Source: Rhynchopus sp. YZ270_cl-10
Lineage: Eukaryota; Euglenozoa; Diplonemea; Diplonemida; Diplonemidae
Direction of reading: 5' to 3'
Length of the DNA: 64,000 nucleotides
NCBI GenBank assembly: GCA_964035575.1
Contig: OZ037847.1
Location: 1,667,408 to 1,731,407, forward strand
Shown here: one piece after another, positions 21,966-32,395 of the stretch
Layout of the letters: each line of letters starts with the position of its first letter
Numbering within the stretch: the first letter of the stretch is position 1
Notes under the pieces: model-generated
The model's database searches: none
What the model saw: only the letters and a program-made list of their open reading frames with translations
What the model was told of the DNA's origin: nothing
Made by a program: the position numbers and the translations under genes

Positions 21966-23351
21966 ATGAGTTTCACCGAATCTGATACTCTACTTAAGGA
22001 TGCGGCCACTCGTGTCCAAATCGATGATGGGTTTGACGGAAAGGACGATGATGGTGCGTCTACGAGTGCTTCGTGGTTGACCCGCGATGTGAAGAACAAG
22101 GAGATGGTGAAGTCCTACGTCACCACCGTGTGCACCATGGCGGGAACAGGCATTCTGGGGCTTCCCTTCACACTCAAGCAGGGCGGGTGGTTGATGACAC
22201 CCCTTCTGGTTTTCATCGGAGTAATGGCGCTGTACACAGGCAAGCTGGTGATGAGAAACCTCTACCGCCCGGCAGGAAGGCTTGCAGGGTACCCCGAGAC
22301 CGGTGAGGTTGCGTGTGGCTTCTACGGCAAGATGGCAGTGCACATCTTTCAGAAGTCAACGCTGCTGGGCGTCTCCACACTCTTCCTGATCCTCGCCGCA
22401 CAGTTCCTCAACTCTGCCTTCGACGAGTTCAGCTCCCACCACAACCCCACCAAAAGGCAGTGGACGCTCATCTCCGCAGGCGTCGTTTCCATCCCGGTGC
22501 TCTTCTTCTCCAACATGGATGCGCTTGCTTCGACGTCAACCCTTGGCTCGTTGGTGACATTTACATGTGTGATCGGCGTGCTCATCATTGCTGCGACACA
22601 CAAGCCGGCTGAAGACCCGTCGCACGATTTTGTGCACGTCACCAACTTCCCGATTGCGTTTTCTGCAGTGTGCCTGTCGTTTGGAGGCCATGCAGCGTTC
22701 CCAACAATCCAGCAGAACATGGCACAGATGGGTGTAGGGATGAACCGCTTCAACCGCGTGCTTGACTACTCCTTCGCGACGCTCATGATCTTCTACGTTC
22801 CCGTTGCCGTGACGGGGTACTACATCTACGGGGAAGACGTCGCCTCTCCCATTGTGGGCTCTCTTCCACCGTCGAACCCAGGCACCATCACAATTGAACT
22901 GGCGATGACGATCCACTTGTTGATGGCGTTCCCCATTCCGCAGCAGGTTGTGTACAACGAGATTGAAGTCTACTTTGGGCTCGTCCGCGAGGACGGAAAG
23001 TACCTTTCCACGCTCGACCTGTCGCACATTGCACCCCGCTTCTGCATCCGTGCGTTTGGTCTCATCTGCTCGGCGATGACTGCGTACTTCATGCCATACT
23101 TTATGGACTTTATGTCCTTGGTGGGTGCCTTGGGTGTTGGTGTCATGGTCTTTATTCTCCCCTCTCTCTTTGCCATTTGCCTCCACGAGAAGGAGCGCGA
23201 GCCAGGTCCACGCAGCAACGACGAGATCATCTGGTACACTTGGCTGGTGTTCATCATCCTCATCGGATTCGTTGGTGGCGGTGTCGGTGCCCAGCAAGCA
23301 ATCAAGGGGCTCATCGACCACATCAAAGCTGACAAAACCGGTCTCGATTGA
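21966..23351 (+). CDS. Amino-acid transporter, AAAP family (SLC32/36/38-like)
   Basis: A 461-residue multi-pass membrane protein. A charged cytosolic N-terminus of about 45 residues is followed by the family's first-helix signature TMAGTGILGLPFTLKQGGW. About ten further hydrophobic helices follow, including VSTLFLILAAQFLN, ISAGVVSIPVLFF, FSAVCLSFGGHAAFPTIQ (the conserved helix around FGGH..FP), ATLMIFYVPVAVTGYYIYG and TWLVFIILIGFVGGGVG. The broken first helix (GTGILGLP) is the usual substrate and sodium/proton coupling site of the family, which moves neutral or cationic amino acids across plasma or lysosome-type membranes. The substrate cannot be told. The ATG at 21966 follows an A/C-rich leader (TTCACAACAACCAAAA) and a CCCACCAG acceptor-like site. 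Confidence 0.93.
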   Translation: MSFTESDTLLKDAATRVQIDDGFDGKDDDGASTSASWLTRDVKNKEMVKSYVTTVCTMAGTGILGLPFTLKQGGWLMTPLLVFIGVMALYTGKLVMRNLYRPAGRLAGYPETGEVACGFYGKMAVHIFQKSTLLGVSTLFLILAAQFLNSAFDEFSSHHNPTKRQWTLISAGVVSIPVLFFSNMDALASTSTLGSLVTFTCVIGVLIIAATHKPAEDPSHDFVHVTNFPIAFSAVCLSFGGHAAFPTIQQNMAQMGVGMNRFNRVLDYSFATLMIFYVPVAVTGYYIYGEDVASPIVGSLPPSNPGTITIELAMTIHLLMAFPIPQQVVYNEIEVYFGLVREDGKYLSTLDLSHIAPRFCIRAFGLICSAMTAYFMPYFMDFMSLVGALGVGVMVFILPSLFAICLHEKEREPGPRSNDEIIWYTWLVFIILIGFVGGGVGAQQAIKGLIDHIKADKTGLD

Positions 23352-24552
23352 TCTGCAGGAAGGTCACCTGTTCATTTTGCATTTGGTTCTAAACTTTTCT
23401 TTCTTTTAGTGTGCCTGGGCTCGCTCATCTTTCAGCTTTATTTTTTATGTGCCTATGAGAGGCGACGTTGCTTATACAGAAGCATCAGTCAGGCTGTCCT
23501 GACACGCCTCCTGAGCAGCAGCCACGTGGGTGTGGGCTTTTGATTGAAGTTTCATCACTGTGCTAGGGGAACTCATGGCTTCTCTGTCTGGGCACACGTA
23601 GTAGTGTGCCCGCCTTCATCACACGGAACATTCCCAGCTCTTCAGGTCCTGGAATGTCATCCCAACCGGTGCAGTGTAAATGTTGCTGCCCGGCTCTGGA
23701 CTCTTGGGGGTTTTTATTTTTTGTGAAGAACCGGATCACTTTTTGTTTTTCCTCTTTTTTTTTTTTTTTTTTTTTGTTGCATTTTCAACGAATTTTTAAA
23801 GTCCATAATTGTTTATCCTGCACGAAAAAACACATTCAGTTGATATTGGCTTAGCACCAACTACTGGAGAACGTGCATGGGTACCTCTCCCCCGATCCCA
23901 AGCTTTGATTATTGTTGTTTATTTTTCTGCCCCAAGGTGAGTGCGAAGTGCCTTACAGACTGTCTTCCTTTTGGTGGCAAAATGCTCACCGGTGTTTTAC
24001 CCTCAAAATGGCTGGTATTGGCAGCAGTGTAGTTAGAAAATGCACGATCCACCTTTTCGGATAACCGGTATCAAGTTGTGTGCGCCCAATGCTTCAGCTT
24101 TTCTTTCAAAGAAATTATCGGTTTTTGCACGTTTTCGTGTTTTGATAGCGTGGATCCTGCCACGCCAGATTGTGAAACAGCATTCACCCGAATTGGAAGT
24201 GGGAATCTATTTTTTTTTTTTTTTTTTCAATTTCTCTCTTTTGTTTGTTTGCATTATGCCCGTCGTCGTTGCCGTTGCGGATGTGAGTTTCCAGAGTCTT
24301 TCTTGCCTCGTTTAATCTTTGCTCCTGCTGGCCGAGGTCAAATACTACTTTCATTTGCGGGTCAGAAGGATGCCACACTGCATATCTAGCACGACTGGCA
24401 CACACTGTGCTAAAAGGACTGTGGCTTCGAGCTGAGCTGCGAACTGTACCAGTTTGCGGGCATGAATTCTCTTCGAAGCCTAATTCCCACGGCAGCCTCA
24501 CGGAGGATGTGTGTACTATGCCATTAACCCCTTCCCCCCTTTTTCTCCCCTA
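23352..24552. other. Intergenic, no gene recognised
   Basis: Spacer with long T runs (about 23756-23775 and 24211-24228). No frame here has protein-like composition over a useful length. Confidence 0.5.
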
Positions 24553-24754
24553 TAGGGGGAGCCACCAAAGGCGTTTTGCTGTCCAAAACCCATTTTTTTG
24601 GGACAAGAAATGCTCTGTTGAGGTCGTCAAGTGGTTTATTGGGATATATGGGTGATCCCCAGGGTGATTTGCGGCCATTTTAGTGGGTTTCTTCACCGAA
24701 ATTTCAAAAAAAATGGGTTTCGGACAGCAATTTCCTTCTACGTGGTTCCCCCTA
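24553..24754. mobile_element. Inverted-repeat (MITE-like) element
   Basis: Two imperfect inverted arms, 24553-24599 and 24706-24754, share TAGGGGGARCCAC, TTGCTGTCC and AAACCCATTTTTTT in opposite orientation around a centre of about 106 bp. No coding capacity. This fits a small non-autonomous DNA transposon. No clear target duplication could be fixed. Confidence 0.55.
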
Positions 24755-25222
24755 CTTTTCTCCCCTCTCAGAAGTTCCTTGAGGGGAGTCGTTTGTTCAG
24801 GAAATCCCGCACAAAGGTCGAGGCGTGACTTTTGGTGGTCAGTACTGTTTGTAGGTGACCTAACCCGAGAAGCTTAGGTTCACCAACACCAATTTTTCTT
24901 TTTCTTTTTTTTTAGAAGGGCCAGCTGCTACCGTTTCGTCTGTATTTTAATATATTTTTTTTATCAACTACTTTTGAATTTGCGCACAGTTGAAATCCTG
25001 ATTGCACAACGCCGATGCCTCTTTTTGCTTCGGATGTGTGCCGTCCGTGATTCCAATTTTCTTGAGCACCCAACTTCCCATTGTTGTTTTTTTGTCCTCT
25101 TTTGGGGAGTACACGTTACCACCCTATGCTTACTGTTTGATACAGTAGTAAGTACATGAATTTGTGTATTTTTTTTTTGGTGCACTCTTTCATGATTTGA
25201 TTTCATTTTTTTTTTTTTTTAA
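24755..25222. other. Spacer
   Basis: T-rich spacer with no gene. It ends with the left TTAA (25219-25222) of the piggyBac-type element. Confidence 0.5.
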
Positions 25223-26591
25223 CCCTTTAGACCCGAAGCCAGATTTTCGACCCACTTTTGAGTTTTGGTTTTGGGGGCTCTCCAACCGGTAAAGGGACCC
25301 CAGATGCAAATTTTTAATCGTACCTGGCCGCAATTGAAAGATTTTGAACACGGCTTTCAATTCCATTATTTTAACTTTTTTTTCGCAAAAAAATGTTTTA
25401 CCCAAAATGAGGTACGCATAAAATCCATCTTTTGGTTTTTTACTGATCCTTCCGGCAAAAAAAATCACCGTAAATTATTGCTGTCCGAAAATGGCGTTAT
25501 TTGAAAGATTGACCACAAAATCTTTTCAAACAAAAAAAAAATCGAGCAAAAAGTCCTAGTAGAATCCAACTTAGATGAGTGTAGCTCTGTTAGCAGCATG
25601 TCTAAAAATCGATTTCCCTAACGATTTACACTGAAACACCACTACACACGTAAAAAGGCGATTTTTTTCACGTTTTTGGGCATCTACAGGTCCGAAACAC
25701 CCCCAGAATGGGTCAGAATGACCCTGTGTGCCGAACATTCACAAAAAAAGCACCCTGCAATACGAAAAAATAGTGAAAACCCGGCTTATAGTGTGTTTTG
25801 GGTGGGAATAAGGCAAATAATAGTCAGAAAAACAGTGATTTTGGTGGTGGTTCTCACGGACTTCCAAAGTGCACTCAGATGCACAAAAGTTTTCGATTCT
25901 TGCTTCTTTTGACAGATTTGACATCAAATCTTTCCAAAAATGCAAAAATCTGTTCACGAAAATGAGTAGAACCCTACTTATCAACCCTACTCGCCTTACG
26001 ACCTTGGCAACGTACAACCCGTGATTTTGGTGGTAAAATCACACCAAAATCCGAGGATAGCACAGATGCATAAAAGTTTTCGATTTTGTCGTATTTTGAA
26101 AGATGCGAACGAAATCTTTCCACACAAAAAAAGTGTTTTCACGAAAACGACTAGAAAATTTCTTATCACATGGCGGCCCTGAAAAGTGACTTTTTCCCGT
26201 ACTTTTTCATGCTCCCCGGCATCCAAGGAAAACCCAGATGCATAAAAGTGTTCTTAGATGGCGTATTTTGAAAGATCGGCTAAAAATCTTTCAAAATATA
26301 AAAAAATGTTTTTCTGAAAATGAGTAGAACCCCAGTAATAGCCTAGTGGTATTAGGAGGGATATTTTAGGGGGTGTTGGTCAAAAAACATGATTTTCCGT
26401 GGCAGCTCCTCCTTCCCTCCAGCATCCAAAAAAATATCAGATGAACAAAACTTTTCGATTCTTGCTTCTTTTGAAAGATCGGCGCAAAATCTTTCAAAAT
26501 ATAAAAAATGTTTTTCCCATTTTGAGTAGAACACTCCTAATTGTCTGGCGCCATTCGGGTGGCCATATATGGGTATCTCGGGTCTAAAGGG
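25223..26591. mobile_element. Non-autonomous piggyBac-type DNA transposon with internal repeats
   Basis: Perfect 14-bp terminal inverted repeats, CCCTTTAGACCCGA at 25223-25236 and its reverse complement at 26578-26591, are bordered by TTAA on both sides (25219-25222 and 26592-26595). A TTAA target duplication with ends starting CCC is the hallmark of the piggyBac superfamily. The inside holds no transposase. It carries about six diverged direct repeats of 170-200 bp, each with CAGATGCA(T)AAAAGTTTTCGAT, TTTTGAAAGAT and GAAAATGAGTAGAAC. Copies of the first motif start near 25301, 25876, 26063, 26235 and 26438. Intact ends suggest a fairly recent insertion moved in trans by a transposase coded elsewhere. 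Confidence 0.85.
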
Positions 26592-27509
26592 TTAAAGGGA
26601 AAAACTAATACGAACCCTCATGCGTCTGGCCAGAGTCCCAACGTCTCATATGCCACACTCTTAGGGATGAGGTGTCCCGTCTGTAAGTATCCTTGCCCCT
26701 CCAGACAGGTGGCTGCAGAGCGCACCTCTAGGCGAGACTGTTGATGACAAAAGCAAAACCATACCATTTTAACGCATCTTTGTTTGTGGCGTATTTTTGA
26801 GATGTGAGTGCACGGGTACATCCATCTTTCAAATTTTCTCTTTTTTTCTCTGCAAGAATGAACAAAAGAGAGTTGATGCATGGTCGTACACTTCAGCTTC
26901 TCCAATACTGGGGGGCGTCTAATTGCGCAAAAGAACGTTTATTGCTTCTTCTTTCCTGGACAACGTGCAGCCGCGACTTTCCGCATTAATGACATTTGTT
27001 TTAATTTTTTTTTTTCATCCCTTTTTTTCTACCGCCCCCCCATTGTGTTCGCTCTCTCTAGCGTGCGTGTGTGTGTTTTTTTATATTGCCTGGGTGCTTT
27101 AAGGTAGATATCCATATTAGCAGTACGCCGTCATATTAGCAGCGCGCCGTACACGCGTTAGTTAGTTCACTCACACGGCTGAACTATCTTTGCATTGCGT
27201 AGGAGGACATTCTAGAGATGTTAGATAATCCAGCCGAGTCAGGCTGCTTGTTCAAAAATCCAAACCCCAGTCGATTCTGAATTTTACCATTTTTTAAATT
27301 GGCAAAAGTCAGTGTTTCCGCGACCCAAAAATCGGACGAAGTTCGTCCGGTAGGAAAAAAAAAAAAAAAACTGCCGGACGAAGTTCATCCGGGGAGTGGG
27401 AAAAATGGGTGGGGAGAGGGCCCGGGGTACATTGTAAAGTGGACGAGTGGGGTGCGGCCCCGCAGGGGACGCACCCCACCCCGTATAGAAAAATAAAGGC
27501 CTCCCCTCT
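26592..27509. other. Spacer with two related palindromes
   Basis: No gene seen. Two short palindromes built on CGGACGAAGTTCGTCCG lie at 27333-27349 and 27374-27392, on either side of an A15 run, just left of the hAT remnant. They may be part of that element's end. Confidence 0.5.
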
Positions 27510-27995
27510 TTGGCGTCGCGCAGATCTGCGGCCGCACTTATGGTATCCCCCTCTATCATTCCCCTCAAACCCTTTGCGGGTTTGCGCACGGAGTACAGCA
27601 TTGAACAGCTAGGCAGATTGTACGACCAGTTCTTCACCCCCCACAAACTGTCCTACATGCATCACGATGTCGTGGGTGGGGATGCGCTGAAGCCGGTGTA
27701 CAGCGACACCGCTGAACGGAAGCAGTTCCAGACAGCCAGTATTGTGCAGGGGGTTGAATTCAGTGACCTGTTGGCAGAGTGGCAAGAGCTCAAGTCGGTG
27801 TTGAGGGTGTGCACCTCAATGACAACTCTTCATGACGTTCTGATGTATGTTGAGCTCAATGAGGAAGGTGACACCGAGTACCCTCAGATGAGGACGTTAT
27901 TCCGTCTCTTGTTCACTCTTCCTGTGGGTACAAGCACAGCTGAGCGCTTATTCCACCACCCGCCACGCTTTGTTTTCGAGTATCTCGTAACGTGA
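27510..27995 (+). pseudogene. C-terminal remnant of a hAT-family transposase
   Basis: A frame of about 160 codons whose end matches the hAT dimerisation (hATC) region: YPQMRTLFRLLFTLPVGTSTAERLFH corresponds to the family pattern (YP.L..LA...L..PvsTa.sER.F). The catalytic RNase-H-like core and BED zinc finger are missing, and the usual residues after ERxFS are absent, so this is a truncated copy. The reading frame has no convincing start of its own; an in-frame ATG lies at 27540. It sits in a gene-free region with palindromes to its left and a GC-rich hairpin to its right. It encodes no working transposase. Confidence 0.6.
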
Positions 27996-29212
27996 GTTTC
28001 TCACCTGTTGTGTCTCACGAAAGACCGTGAGGCGAGACAACTCCGCCGGAGGCCCCCGACCCGGCGCGCGAAGCGCGCCGGGCTCGACCTGTATTGTGTT
28101 AAGCACTATAGTAAAAAAAAATTTTTTGGGGGGGAAAAAAAACTCGTCTGCCCCCTTCGAAAACACCGGAAGAACGCGGAAACCCTGGCAAAAGTCAAAA
28201 AAAATAAAAACTGATCAGCCCAACAGTCGGATTACTGTCCATGTACATCGGCTTTACTCGAACCCCGGCAGTGTGTAGTGGTTTGCCATTCATTTGAAAA
28301 GTATCTGACTTCTATTTGAATGGGTGCCAACCATGTTTTTTTATAAGTGTGAACTATTCGAATGTGTTGCGCCAACGAAGTAGAACAAACCAAGACAGCA
28401 TGGACACAGCAACAATAATATTTTTGGTGCGTCCAAAAAATCCTTATTCACAACTTTGCTCTAAGTATGCCCCCAGTCCTCCCAGCACCCCTTAAGCATA
28501 CAGTGCACACGAGTCGGATTATCGGATACGATAATAACTATCGTATGAAATTATCGCATATTATCGCACGATAATGTACGTTACCCCTTTTTTTTACCCC
28601 TTGAAGGCCCCTTTTTCTTTTTGGATGCAAGTATCTCGTTGGGTGTTGTTTTCCCCCTTGTTCCCTACCAAAATGAAGCATGGTAGCGCACATTGCGCCG
28701 TGCGTTTTTGGTTCAGAAATGTTTCTTTTCTGTTCTGCGCGCCAAATATCGACTCGAGGGCTTTTTCTGACTGGTAGTATGAACTGTTTGTGTATGAACG
28801 GTTTGTATCACCCAGAAGCAAATGTCCAAATTCATATCTGGGGCTCTTTTCAGCAGCAGTGTGTTTGTGGCCCACTCCCCCAGTCCATCCCTCACGTCAT
28901 TATTTAGTGTGCAACAAAAGAGTGTTTGTGTCTAAATGAAAATTCTGAACCAAAACAGAAACCAAACCAAACCAAACCAAACCAACTCAGGCATGTGGGC
29001 TTGGAGGTGACTTCAAAGCAGAATTTTTTTCGTTTGGAGAGTCGCTTACCGAGGCAACTCATATCCAACTTTGCATTGTTTTTTAAAAAGGTAAATTTTT
29101 TGAAAAAAAAAAGTGCATTTTCACCCTCTTTTTCTATGATTTCCAGATTTTGAGTTCCCCTCTCGTATCAGCACAAATAGGATCTACACAAATACAACAA
29201 ACGCACCACACA
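27996..29212. other. Intergenic with a GC hairpin and a CGATAA motif cluster
   Basis: No gene seen. It holds the hairpin at 28060-28082 and a cluster of CGATAA/TTATCG hexamers at about 28515-28577. Near the end, candidate acceptors TTTCCAG (AG 29145-29146) and CGTATCAG (AG 29170-29171) precede the next gene. Confidence 0.5.
28060..28082. repeat. GC-rich 10-bp hairpin with GAA loop
   Basis: CCCGGCGCGC and its exact reverse complement enclose GAA. The core GCGAAGC is known to form an unusually stable DNA mini-hairpin. The same 15-nt core (GCGCGCGAAGCGCGC) recurs at 59939-59953. Confidence 0.75.
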
Positions 29213-32200
29213 ATGACAACTGTCGCACCGAAGCCTGCAGAGAAGAACCTGCGTGTGGTTGTGGTGGTCGACACGACGGGGTCGATGGGGCAGTACTGCA
29301 CATCCCTGAGCGACACGCTGCCGCAGATCTTCTCAGTGCTGAGAGTGCTGACGGCGGGGCGTGGACAGGTCGACATTGTGGCGTACGAGGACTACTGCGA
29401 CGGGACGAACCTGTTGAGGTCATGCTACGGAGACGAGGAGGCGGCAACGACGTTTGCAGGAACGCTGCGTGCAGGTGGTGGTGGGGACCGCCCCGAGGCT
29501 TCGAAGACAGCGCTGAACGAGGTTGTGCGGCACCTGCGTGAGGCAGAGGAGATGCACACGATTGTGCTCTTCTACACAGACGCACCGCCGCACAGTGCAC
29601 GCACCGGGGGCAGCAACTACGAGAAGGAGAAGAAAGCGCTCGCACAGATGCAGCCCGGTGCGGACTGGATGGCCATCACACGTGCCCTGCGCGATGTGGG
29701 GGTGTCGAAGACGTACACCTTTGTTCCGAACCACGACGACGTGGTGGTGCGCTTCCAGGCCCTCCTCGGCCCCGTGGTGACGCTCCCCAACACACAGCCC
29801 GCGACCATCACGAAGATGACGATGGGTGTGCTGCTGCAGCTCATGGGGCAGGACTTCGCAGACGAGGCCCTAGGGGCGTGCGTGACGCGCTTTGTGAGCG
29901 GGCCTGCCCTGGACGGGCTGAGCGAGAAAGGGTGTGGGGGCTACCTGACGGCGTCTGTGAAGAAGGAGACGCGTGCAGGGGACTCGGCGAAGGTGGAGCA
30001 GCTGGTGATGATGGGCTTCGGAGAGGCTGTGGCTGTGGAGGCACTGCGCAGGAGCGGAGGGAATGCAGAGGCGGCTGTGGACCTGCTTGTGAGCGGCGCT
30101 GTGGTGGAGGGGGACGAGCAGGCACAGAAGAGTGCGGGGCTTGTGTTGCTGCAGCGTGGGATGCTTGACTTTGCACCCGTGGAGGGGTGGGCGTGCGACC
30201 TGCAGGCCTTGGCGCCGCTCTTTGAGAAGGACGAGAGCTTCCGTGACGTGGTGTTCCGGACGCTGCGGGAGCTGATTGTGCCTGACAAGGCGGAGCGTGC
30301 GCTTGCGCTGACGTACAACCGCGTGATAGGGCTGCTGTGGCGTTTGGCGTGCAGGCGACGTGAGGACGACCGTCTTGCAGGGCTGGCGGAGGCGCTGGGC
30401 CAGTGTGTGGGCAAGCTGCAGGGGGAGCAGCAGGCACAGCTGCGGACGTGGATCGACGAGTCATACGACAGGTCTGCGGAGGTGTGCGAGCTTGTGGCGG
30501 GTGCCGGGACGGGCGCGGGTGTGTACGTGCTGGAGGCAGGGCCTGGGGTGGTGCTGCCGTCGAAGGATGACATGCGGTCGCTTGTGCACGCCCCGACACC
30601 GGCAGTGCTTGCTGCGGTGCAGAAGCTGCTGACGTGTGTCGTGTTTGTGGACGCCACGCAGGCAGACGCTATGGAGCTGCCGCACACCAGCCCTACCGAC
30701 GGGAACGAGAAGGTGCCGCTGTGGGTGCCGGCAGCGTTTGACGACCACCAGCTGTTCTCGATGCTCCCGTCGCTGGCGCTGCCAGGGCTGCTGGTGACAC
30801 AGCGCCCTGCGTGCATCATTGCGATACTCGCCTACCTGAGCGGGAACGAGCACCTCAAGGGGCGGGCGGCGGCACTCCTGGAGCGCGCCAAGGGGCGGTG
30901 GATCCCGAAGATCGAGAAGCTGGAGGACTACCCCGAGATCCTGGCGGCAGGGTTTGTGCGTCTTGTGGTGCGTGTGCCGGAGTTCCTGACGGAGGAGGAG
31001 ACGTCGCTGTACGGGACGATCGACAAGGTGTTGCGGGTGCGGAAGGCACAGAACATGCGTGTCGACGTGCGGTGTGGGTACCGCCCGATGAAGGAGCGTC
31101 TGTACCACGACGAGAAGGCGATGTGCTCGCAGTGCAAGACAGCACGCTCGCTGACGCTGATGAAGGGCGGCGTGTGCGGGCTGTGCCACGAGGCTGCCAC
31201 GCGTGCGCAGCGTGGTGACGCTGCCGCCGCTGGGGATGGCCCTGCCAGCGTGGAGCCTGCGGAGGGGCAGTCGCACCTTGTGGAGTGCAGGACGTGCAGT
31301 GTTGTGTACGCTGTTGTGAACCCTGCGCTGTTGAACGTGGCGCCAAAGTGCTGGTACTGCCGCACAGGGGGTGTGGCGCCTGCTGTGGAGTGCACAGGGT
31401 GCAAGAACAGGTTTGTGCGTCCCGACGGCGTGGCAGAGGGTGCTGCGACGACGTGTGGGGAGTGCGTCCACCGCCCTGCTGACTGCGTGCACGTTGAGGA
31501 GGCGGTGTACAGCAAGCTGCAGGCGGAGAACCCTGCACTGTACGGGCTGCTGGGGTACACGACTGCGGACGAGGAGGCGCTCTCATCGACCATGAGCACG
31601 TACAAGCTGTGGAACAAGCACCCAGAGCTGTTTGCAGAGCCATCCGCAGAGGCGTCTGCAGCAGCAGCGACAGCAACAGCAACACTGACCTGGAAGAAGC
31701 ACAGTGTGATGAACGCTGCTGAGGTGTGTGCGCAGATCACCACACGCGTGGCCAAGGGTGACCTGGCAGACATGTGCAACCTGTGCTTTGAGGACGTCGC
31801 CGTGGCAGGGCTCGAGAGTGCGTGTGGGACCTGCAACAACGTGGCGTGCCGGAAGTGTCTGACGGCATGGTACTCCTCGATGAAGCCTGGGTGTGTGTAC
31901 ACCCCCACGCTTGGGCTGTGCCCGTTCTGCAAGCGCCGCCCGTTGGGGAGCACACTGGCGAAGTACAACAAGCGTGCCTGTGCGGTGGTGACGAGCAAGA
32001 AGCACCGTGTGGGGGAGGACGAGCTTCGCGCGGATATGTGCTACGCGTGGTGTGCGACGTGCTACAAGGTGAAGGAGGCCTTCCCGAAGGTGTGCGGGGC
32101 GCGTGTCGACGAGGACAAGATCAAAGCTTTCCGCTGCCACGGCTGTGTGGAGGACGCTGCACGCGAGGAGGCGGCGGCAGCAGCACTGCGCGAAGGTGTG

Positions 32201-32395
32201 GAGACGGCCCTTGCCGACCCTGCGTCGCTGCAGTGCCCACAGTGCGCCGCCCCCACCTTCAAGGCGGACGGCTGCAACCACATCTCCTGCCTCTGCGGCT
32301 GCGAGTGGTGCTGGGAGTGTGGTGGCGACTTCACGAACGAAGACATCTACGAGCACATGGAGGATGCGCATGGAGGGATTGGTATTGAGTACTGA
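29213..32395 (+). CDS. vWA-UBA-RING/RBR-type E3 ubiquitin ligase-like protein
   Basis: A 1060-residue single-exon protein. Domains in order: a von Willebrand A domain (about 12-195) with the metal-site motif VVDTTGSMGQ; a UBA domain (about 259-300, VEQLVMMGFGEAVAVEALRR), which binds ubiquitin; a helical middle; a Cys-rich zinc-ribbon region (about 640-760, with CSQCKT, CGLCHE, CRTC, CWYC, CTGC and CGEC); a RING-like finger starting CNLCFED (about 854) and ending CPFCKRRP (about 902); and a last finger CPQCAAPTFKADGCNHISC with CEWCWECGGDF (about 1008-1045). The last finger matches the catalytic RING2 (Rcat) of RBR ligases, with C1021 in the place of the thioester cysteine. vWA domains bind protein partners, and UBA plus RBR point to ubiquitin chain building. 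The ATG at 29213 follows an A/C-rich leader. Frame and composition are uniform throughout. Confidence 0.85.
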   Translation: MTTVAPKPAEKNLRVVVVVDTTGSMGQYCTSLSDTLPQIFSVLRVLTAGRGQVDIVAYEDYCDGTNLLRSCYGDEEAATTFAGTLRAGGGGDRPEASKTALNEVVRHLREAEEMHTIVLFYTDAPPHSARTGGSNYEKEKKALAQMQPGADWMAITRALRDVGVSKTYTFVPNHDDVVVRFQALLGPVVTLPNTQPATITKMTMGVLLQLMGQDFADEALGACVTRFVSGPALDGLSEKGCGGYLTASVKKETRAGDSAKVEQLVMMGFGEAVAVEALRRSGGNAEAAVDLLVSGAVVEGDEQAQKSAGLVLLQRGMLDFAPVEGWACDLQALAPLFEKDESFRDVVFRTLRELIVPDKAERALALTYNRVIGLLWRLACRRREDDRLAGLAEALGQCVGKLQGEQQAQLRTWIDESYDRSAEVCELVAGAGTGAGVYVLEAGPGVVLPSKDDMRSLVHAPTPAVLAAVQKLLTCVVFVDATQADAMELPHTSPTDGNEKVPLWVPAAFDDHQLFSMLPSLALPGLLVTQRPACIIAILAYLSGNEHLKGRAAALLERAKGRWIPKIEKLEDYPEILAAGFVRLVVRVPEFLTEEETSLYGTIDKVLRVRKAQNMRVDVRCGYRPMKERLYHDEKAMCSQCKTARSLTLMKGGVCGLCHEAATRAQRGDAAAAGDGPASVEPAEGQSHLVECRTCSVVYAVVNPALLNVAPKCWYCRTGGVAPAVECTGCKNRFVRPDGVAEGAATTCGECVHRPADCVHVEEAVYSKLQAENPALYGLLGYTTADEEALSSTMSTYKLWNKHPELFAEPSAEASAAAATATATLTWKKHSVMNAAEVCAQITTRVAKGDLADMCNLCFEDVAVAGLESACGTCNNVACRKCLTAWYSSMKPGCVYTPTLGLCPFCKRRPLGSTLAKYNKRACAVVTSKKHRVGEDELRADMCYAWCATCYKVKEAFPKVCGARVDEDKIKAFRCHGCVEDAAREEAAAAALREGVETALADPASLQCPQCAAPTFKADGCNHISCLCGCEWCWECGGDFTNEDIYEHMEDAHGGIGIEY

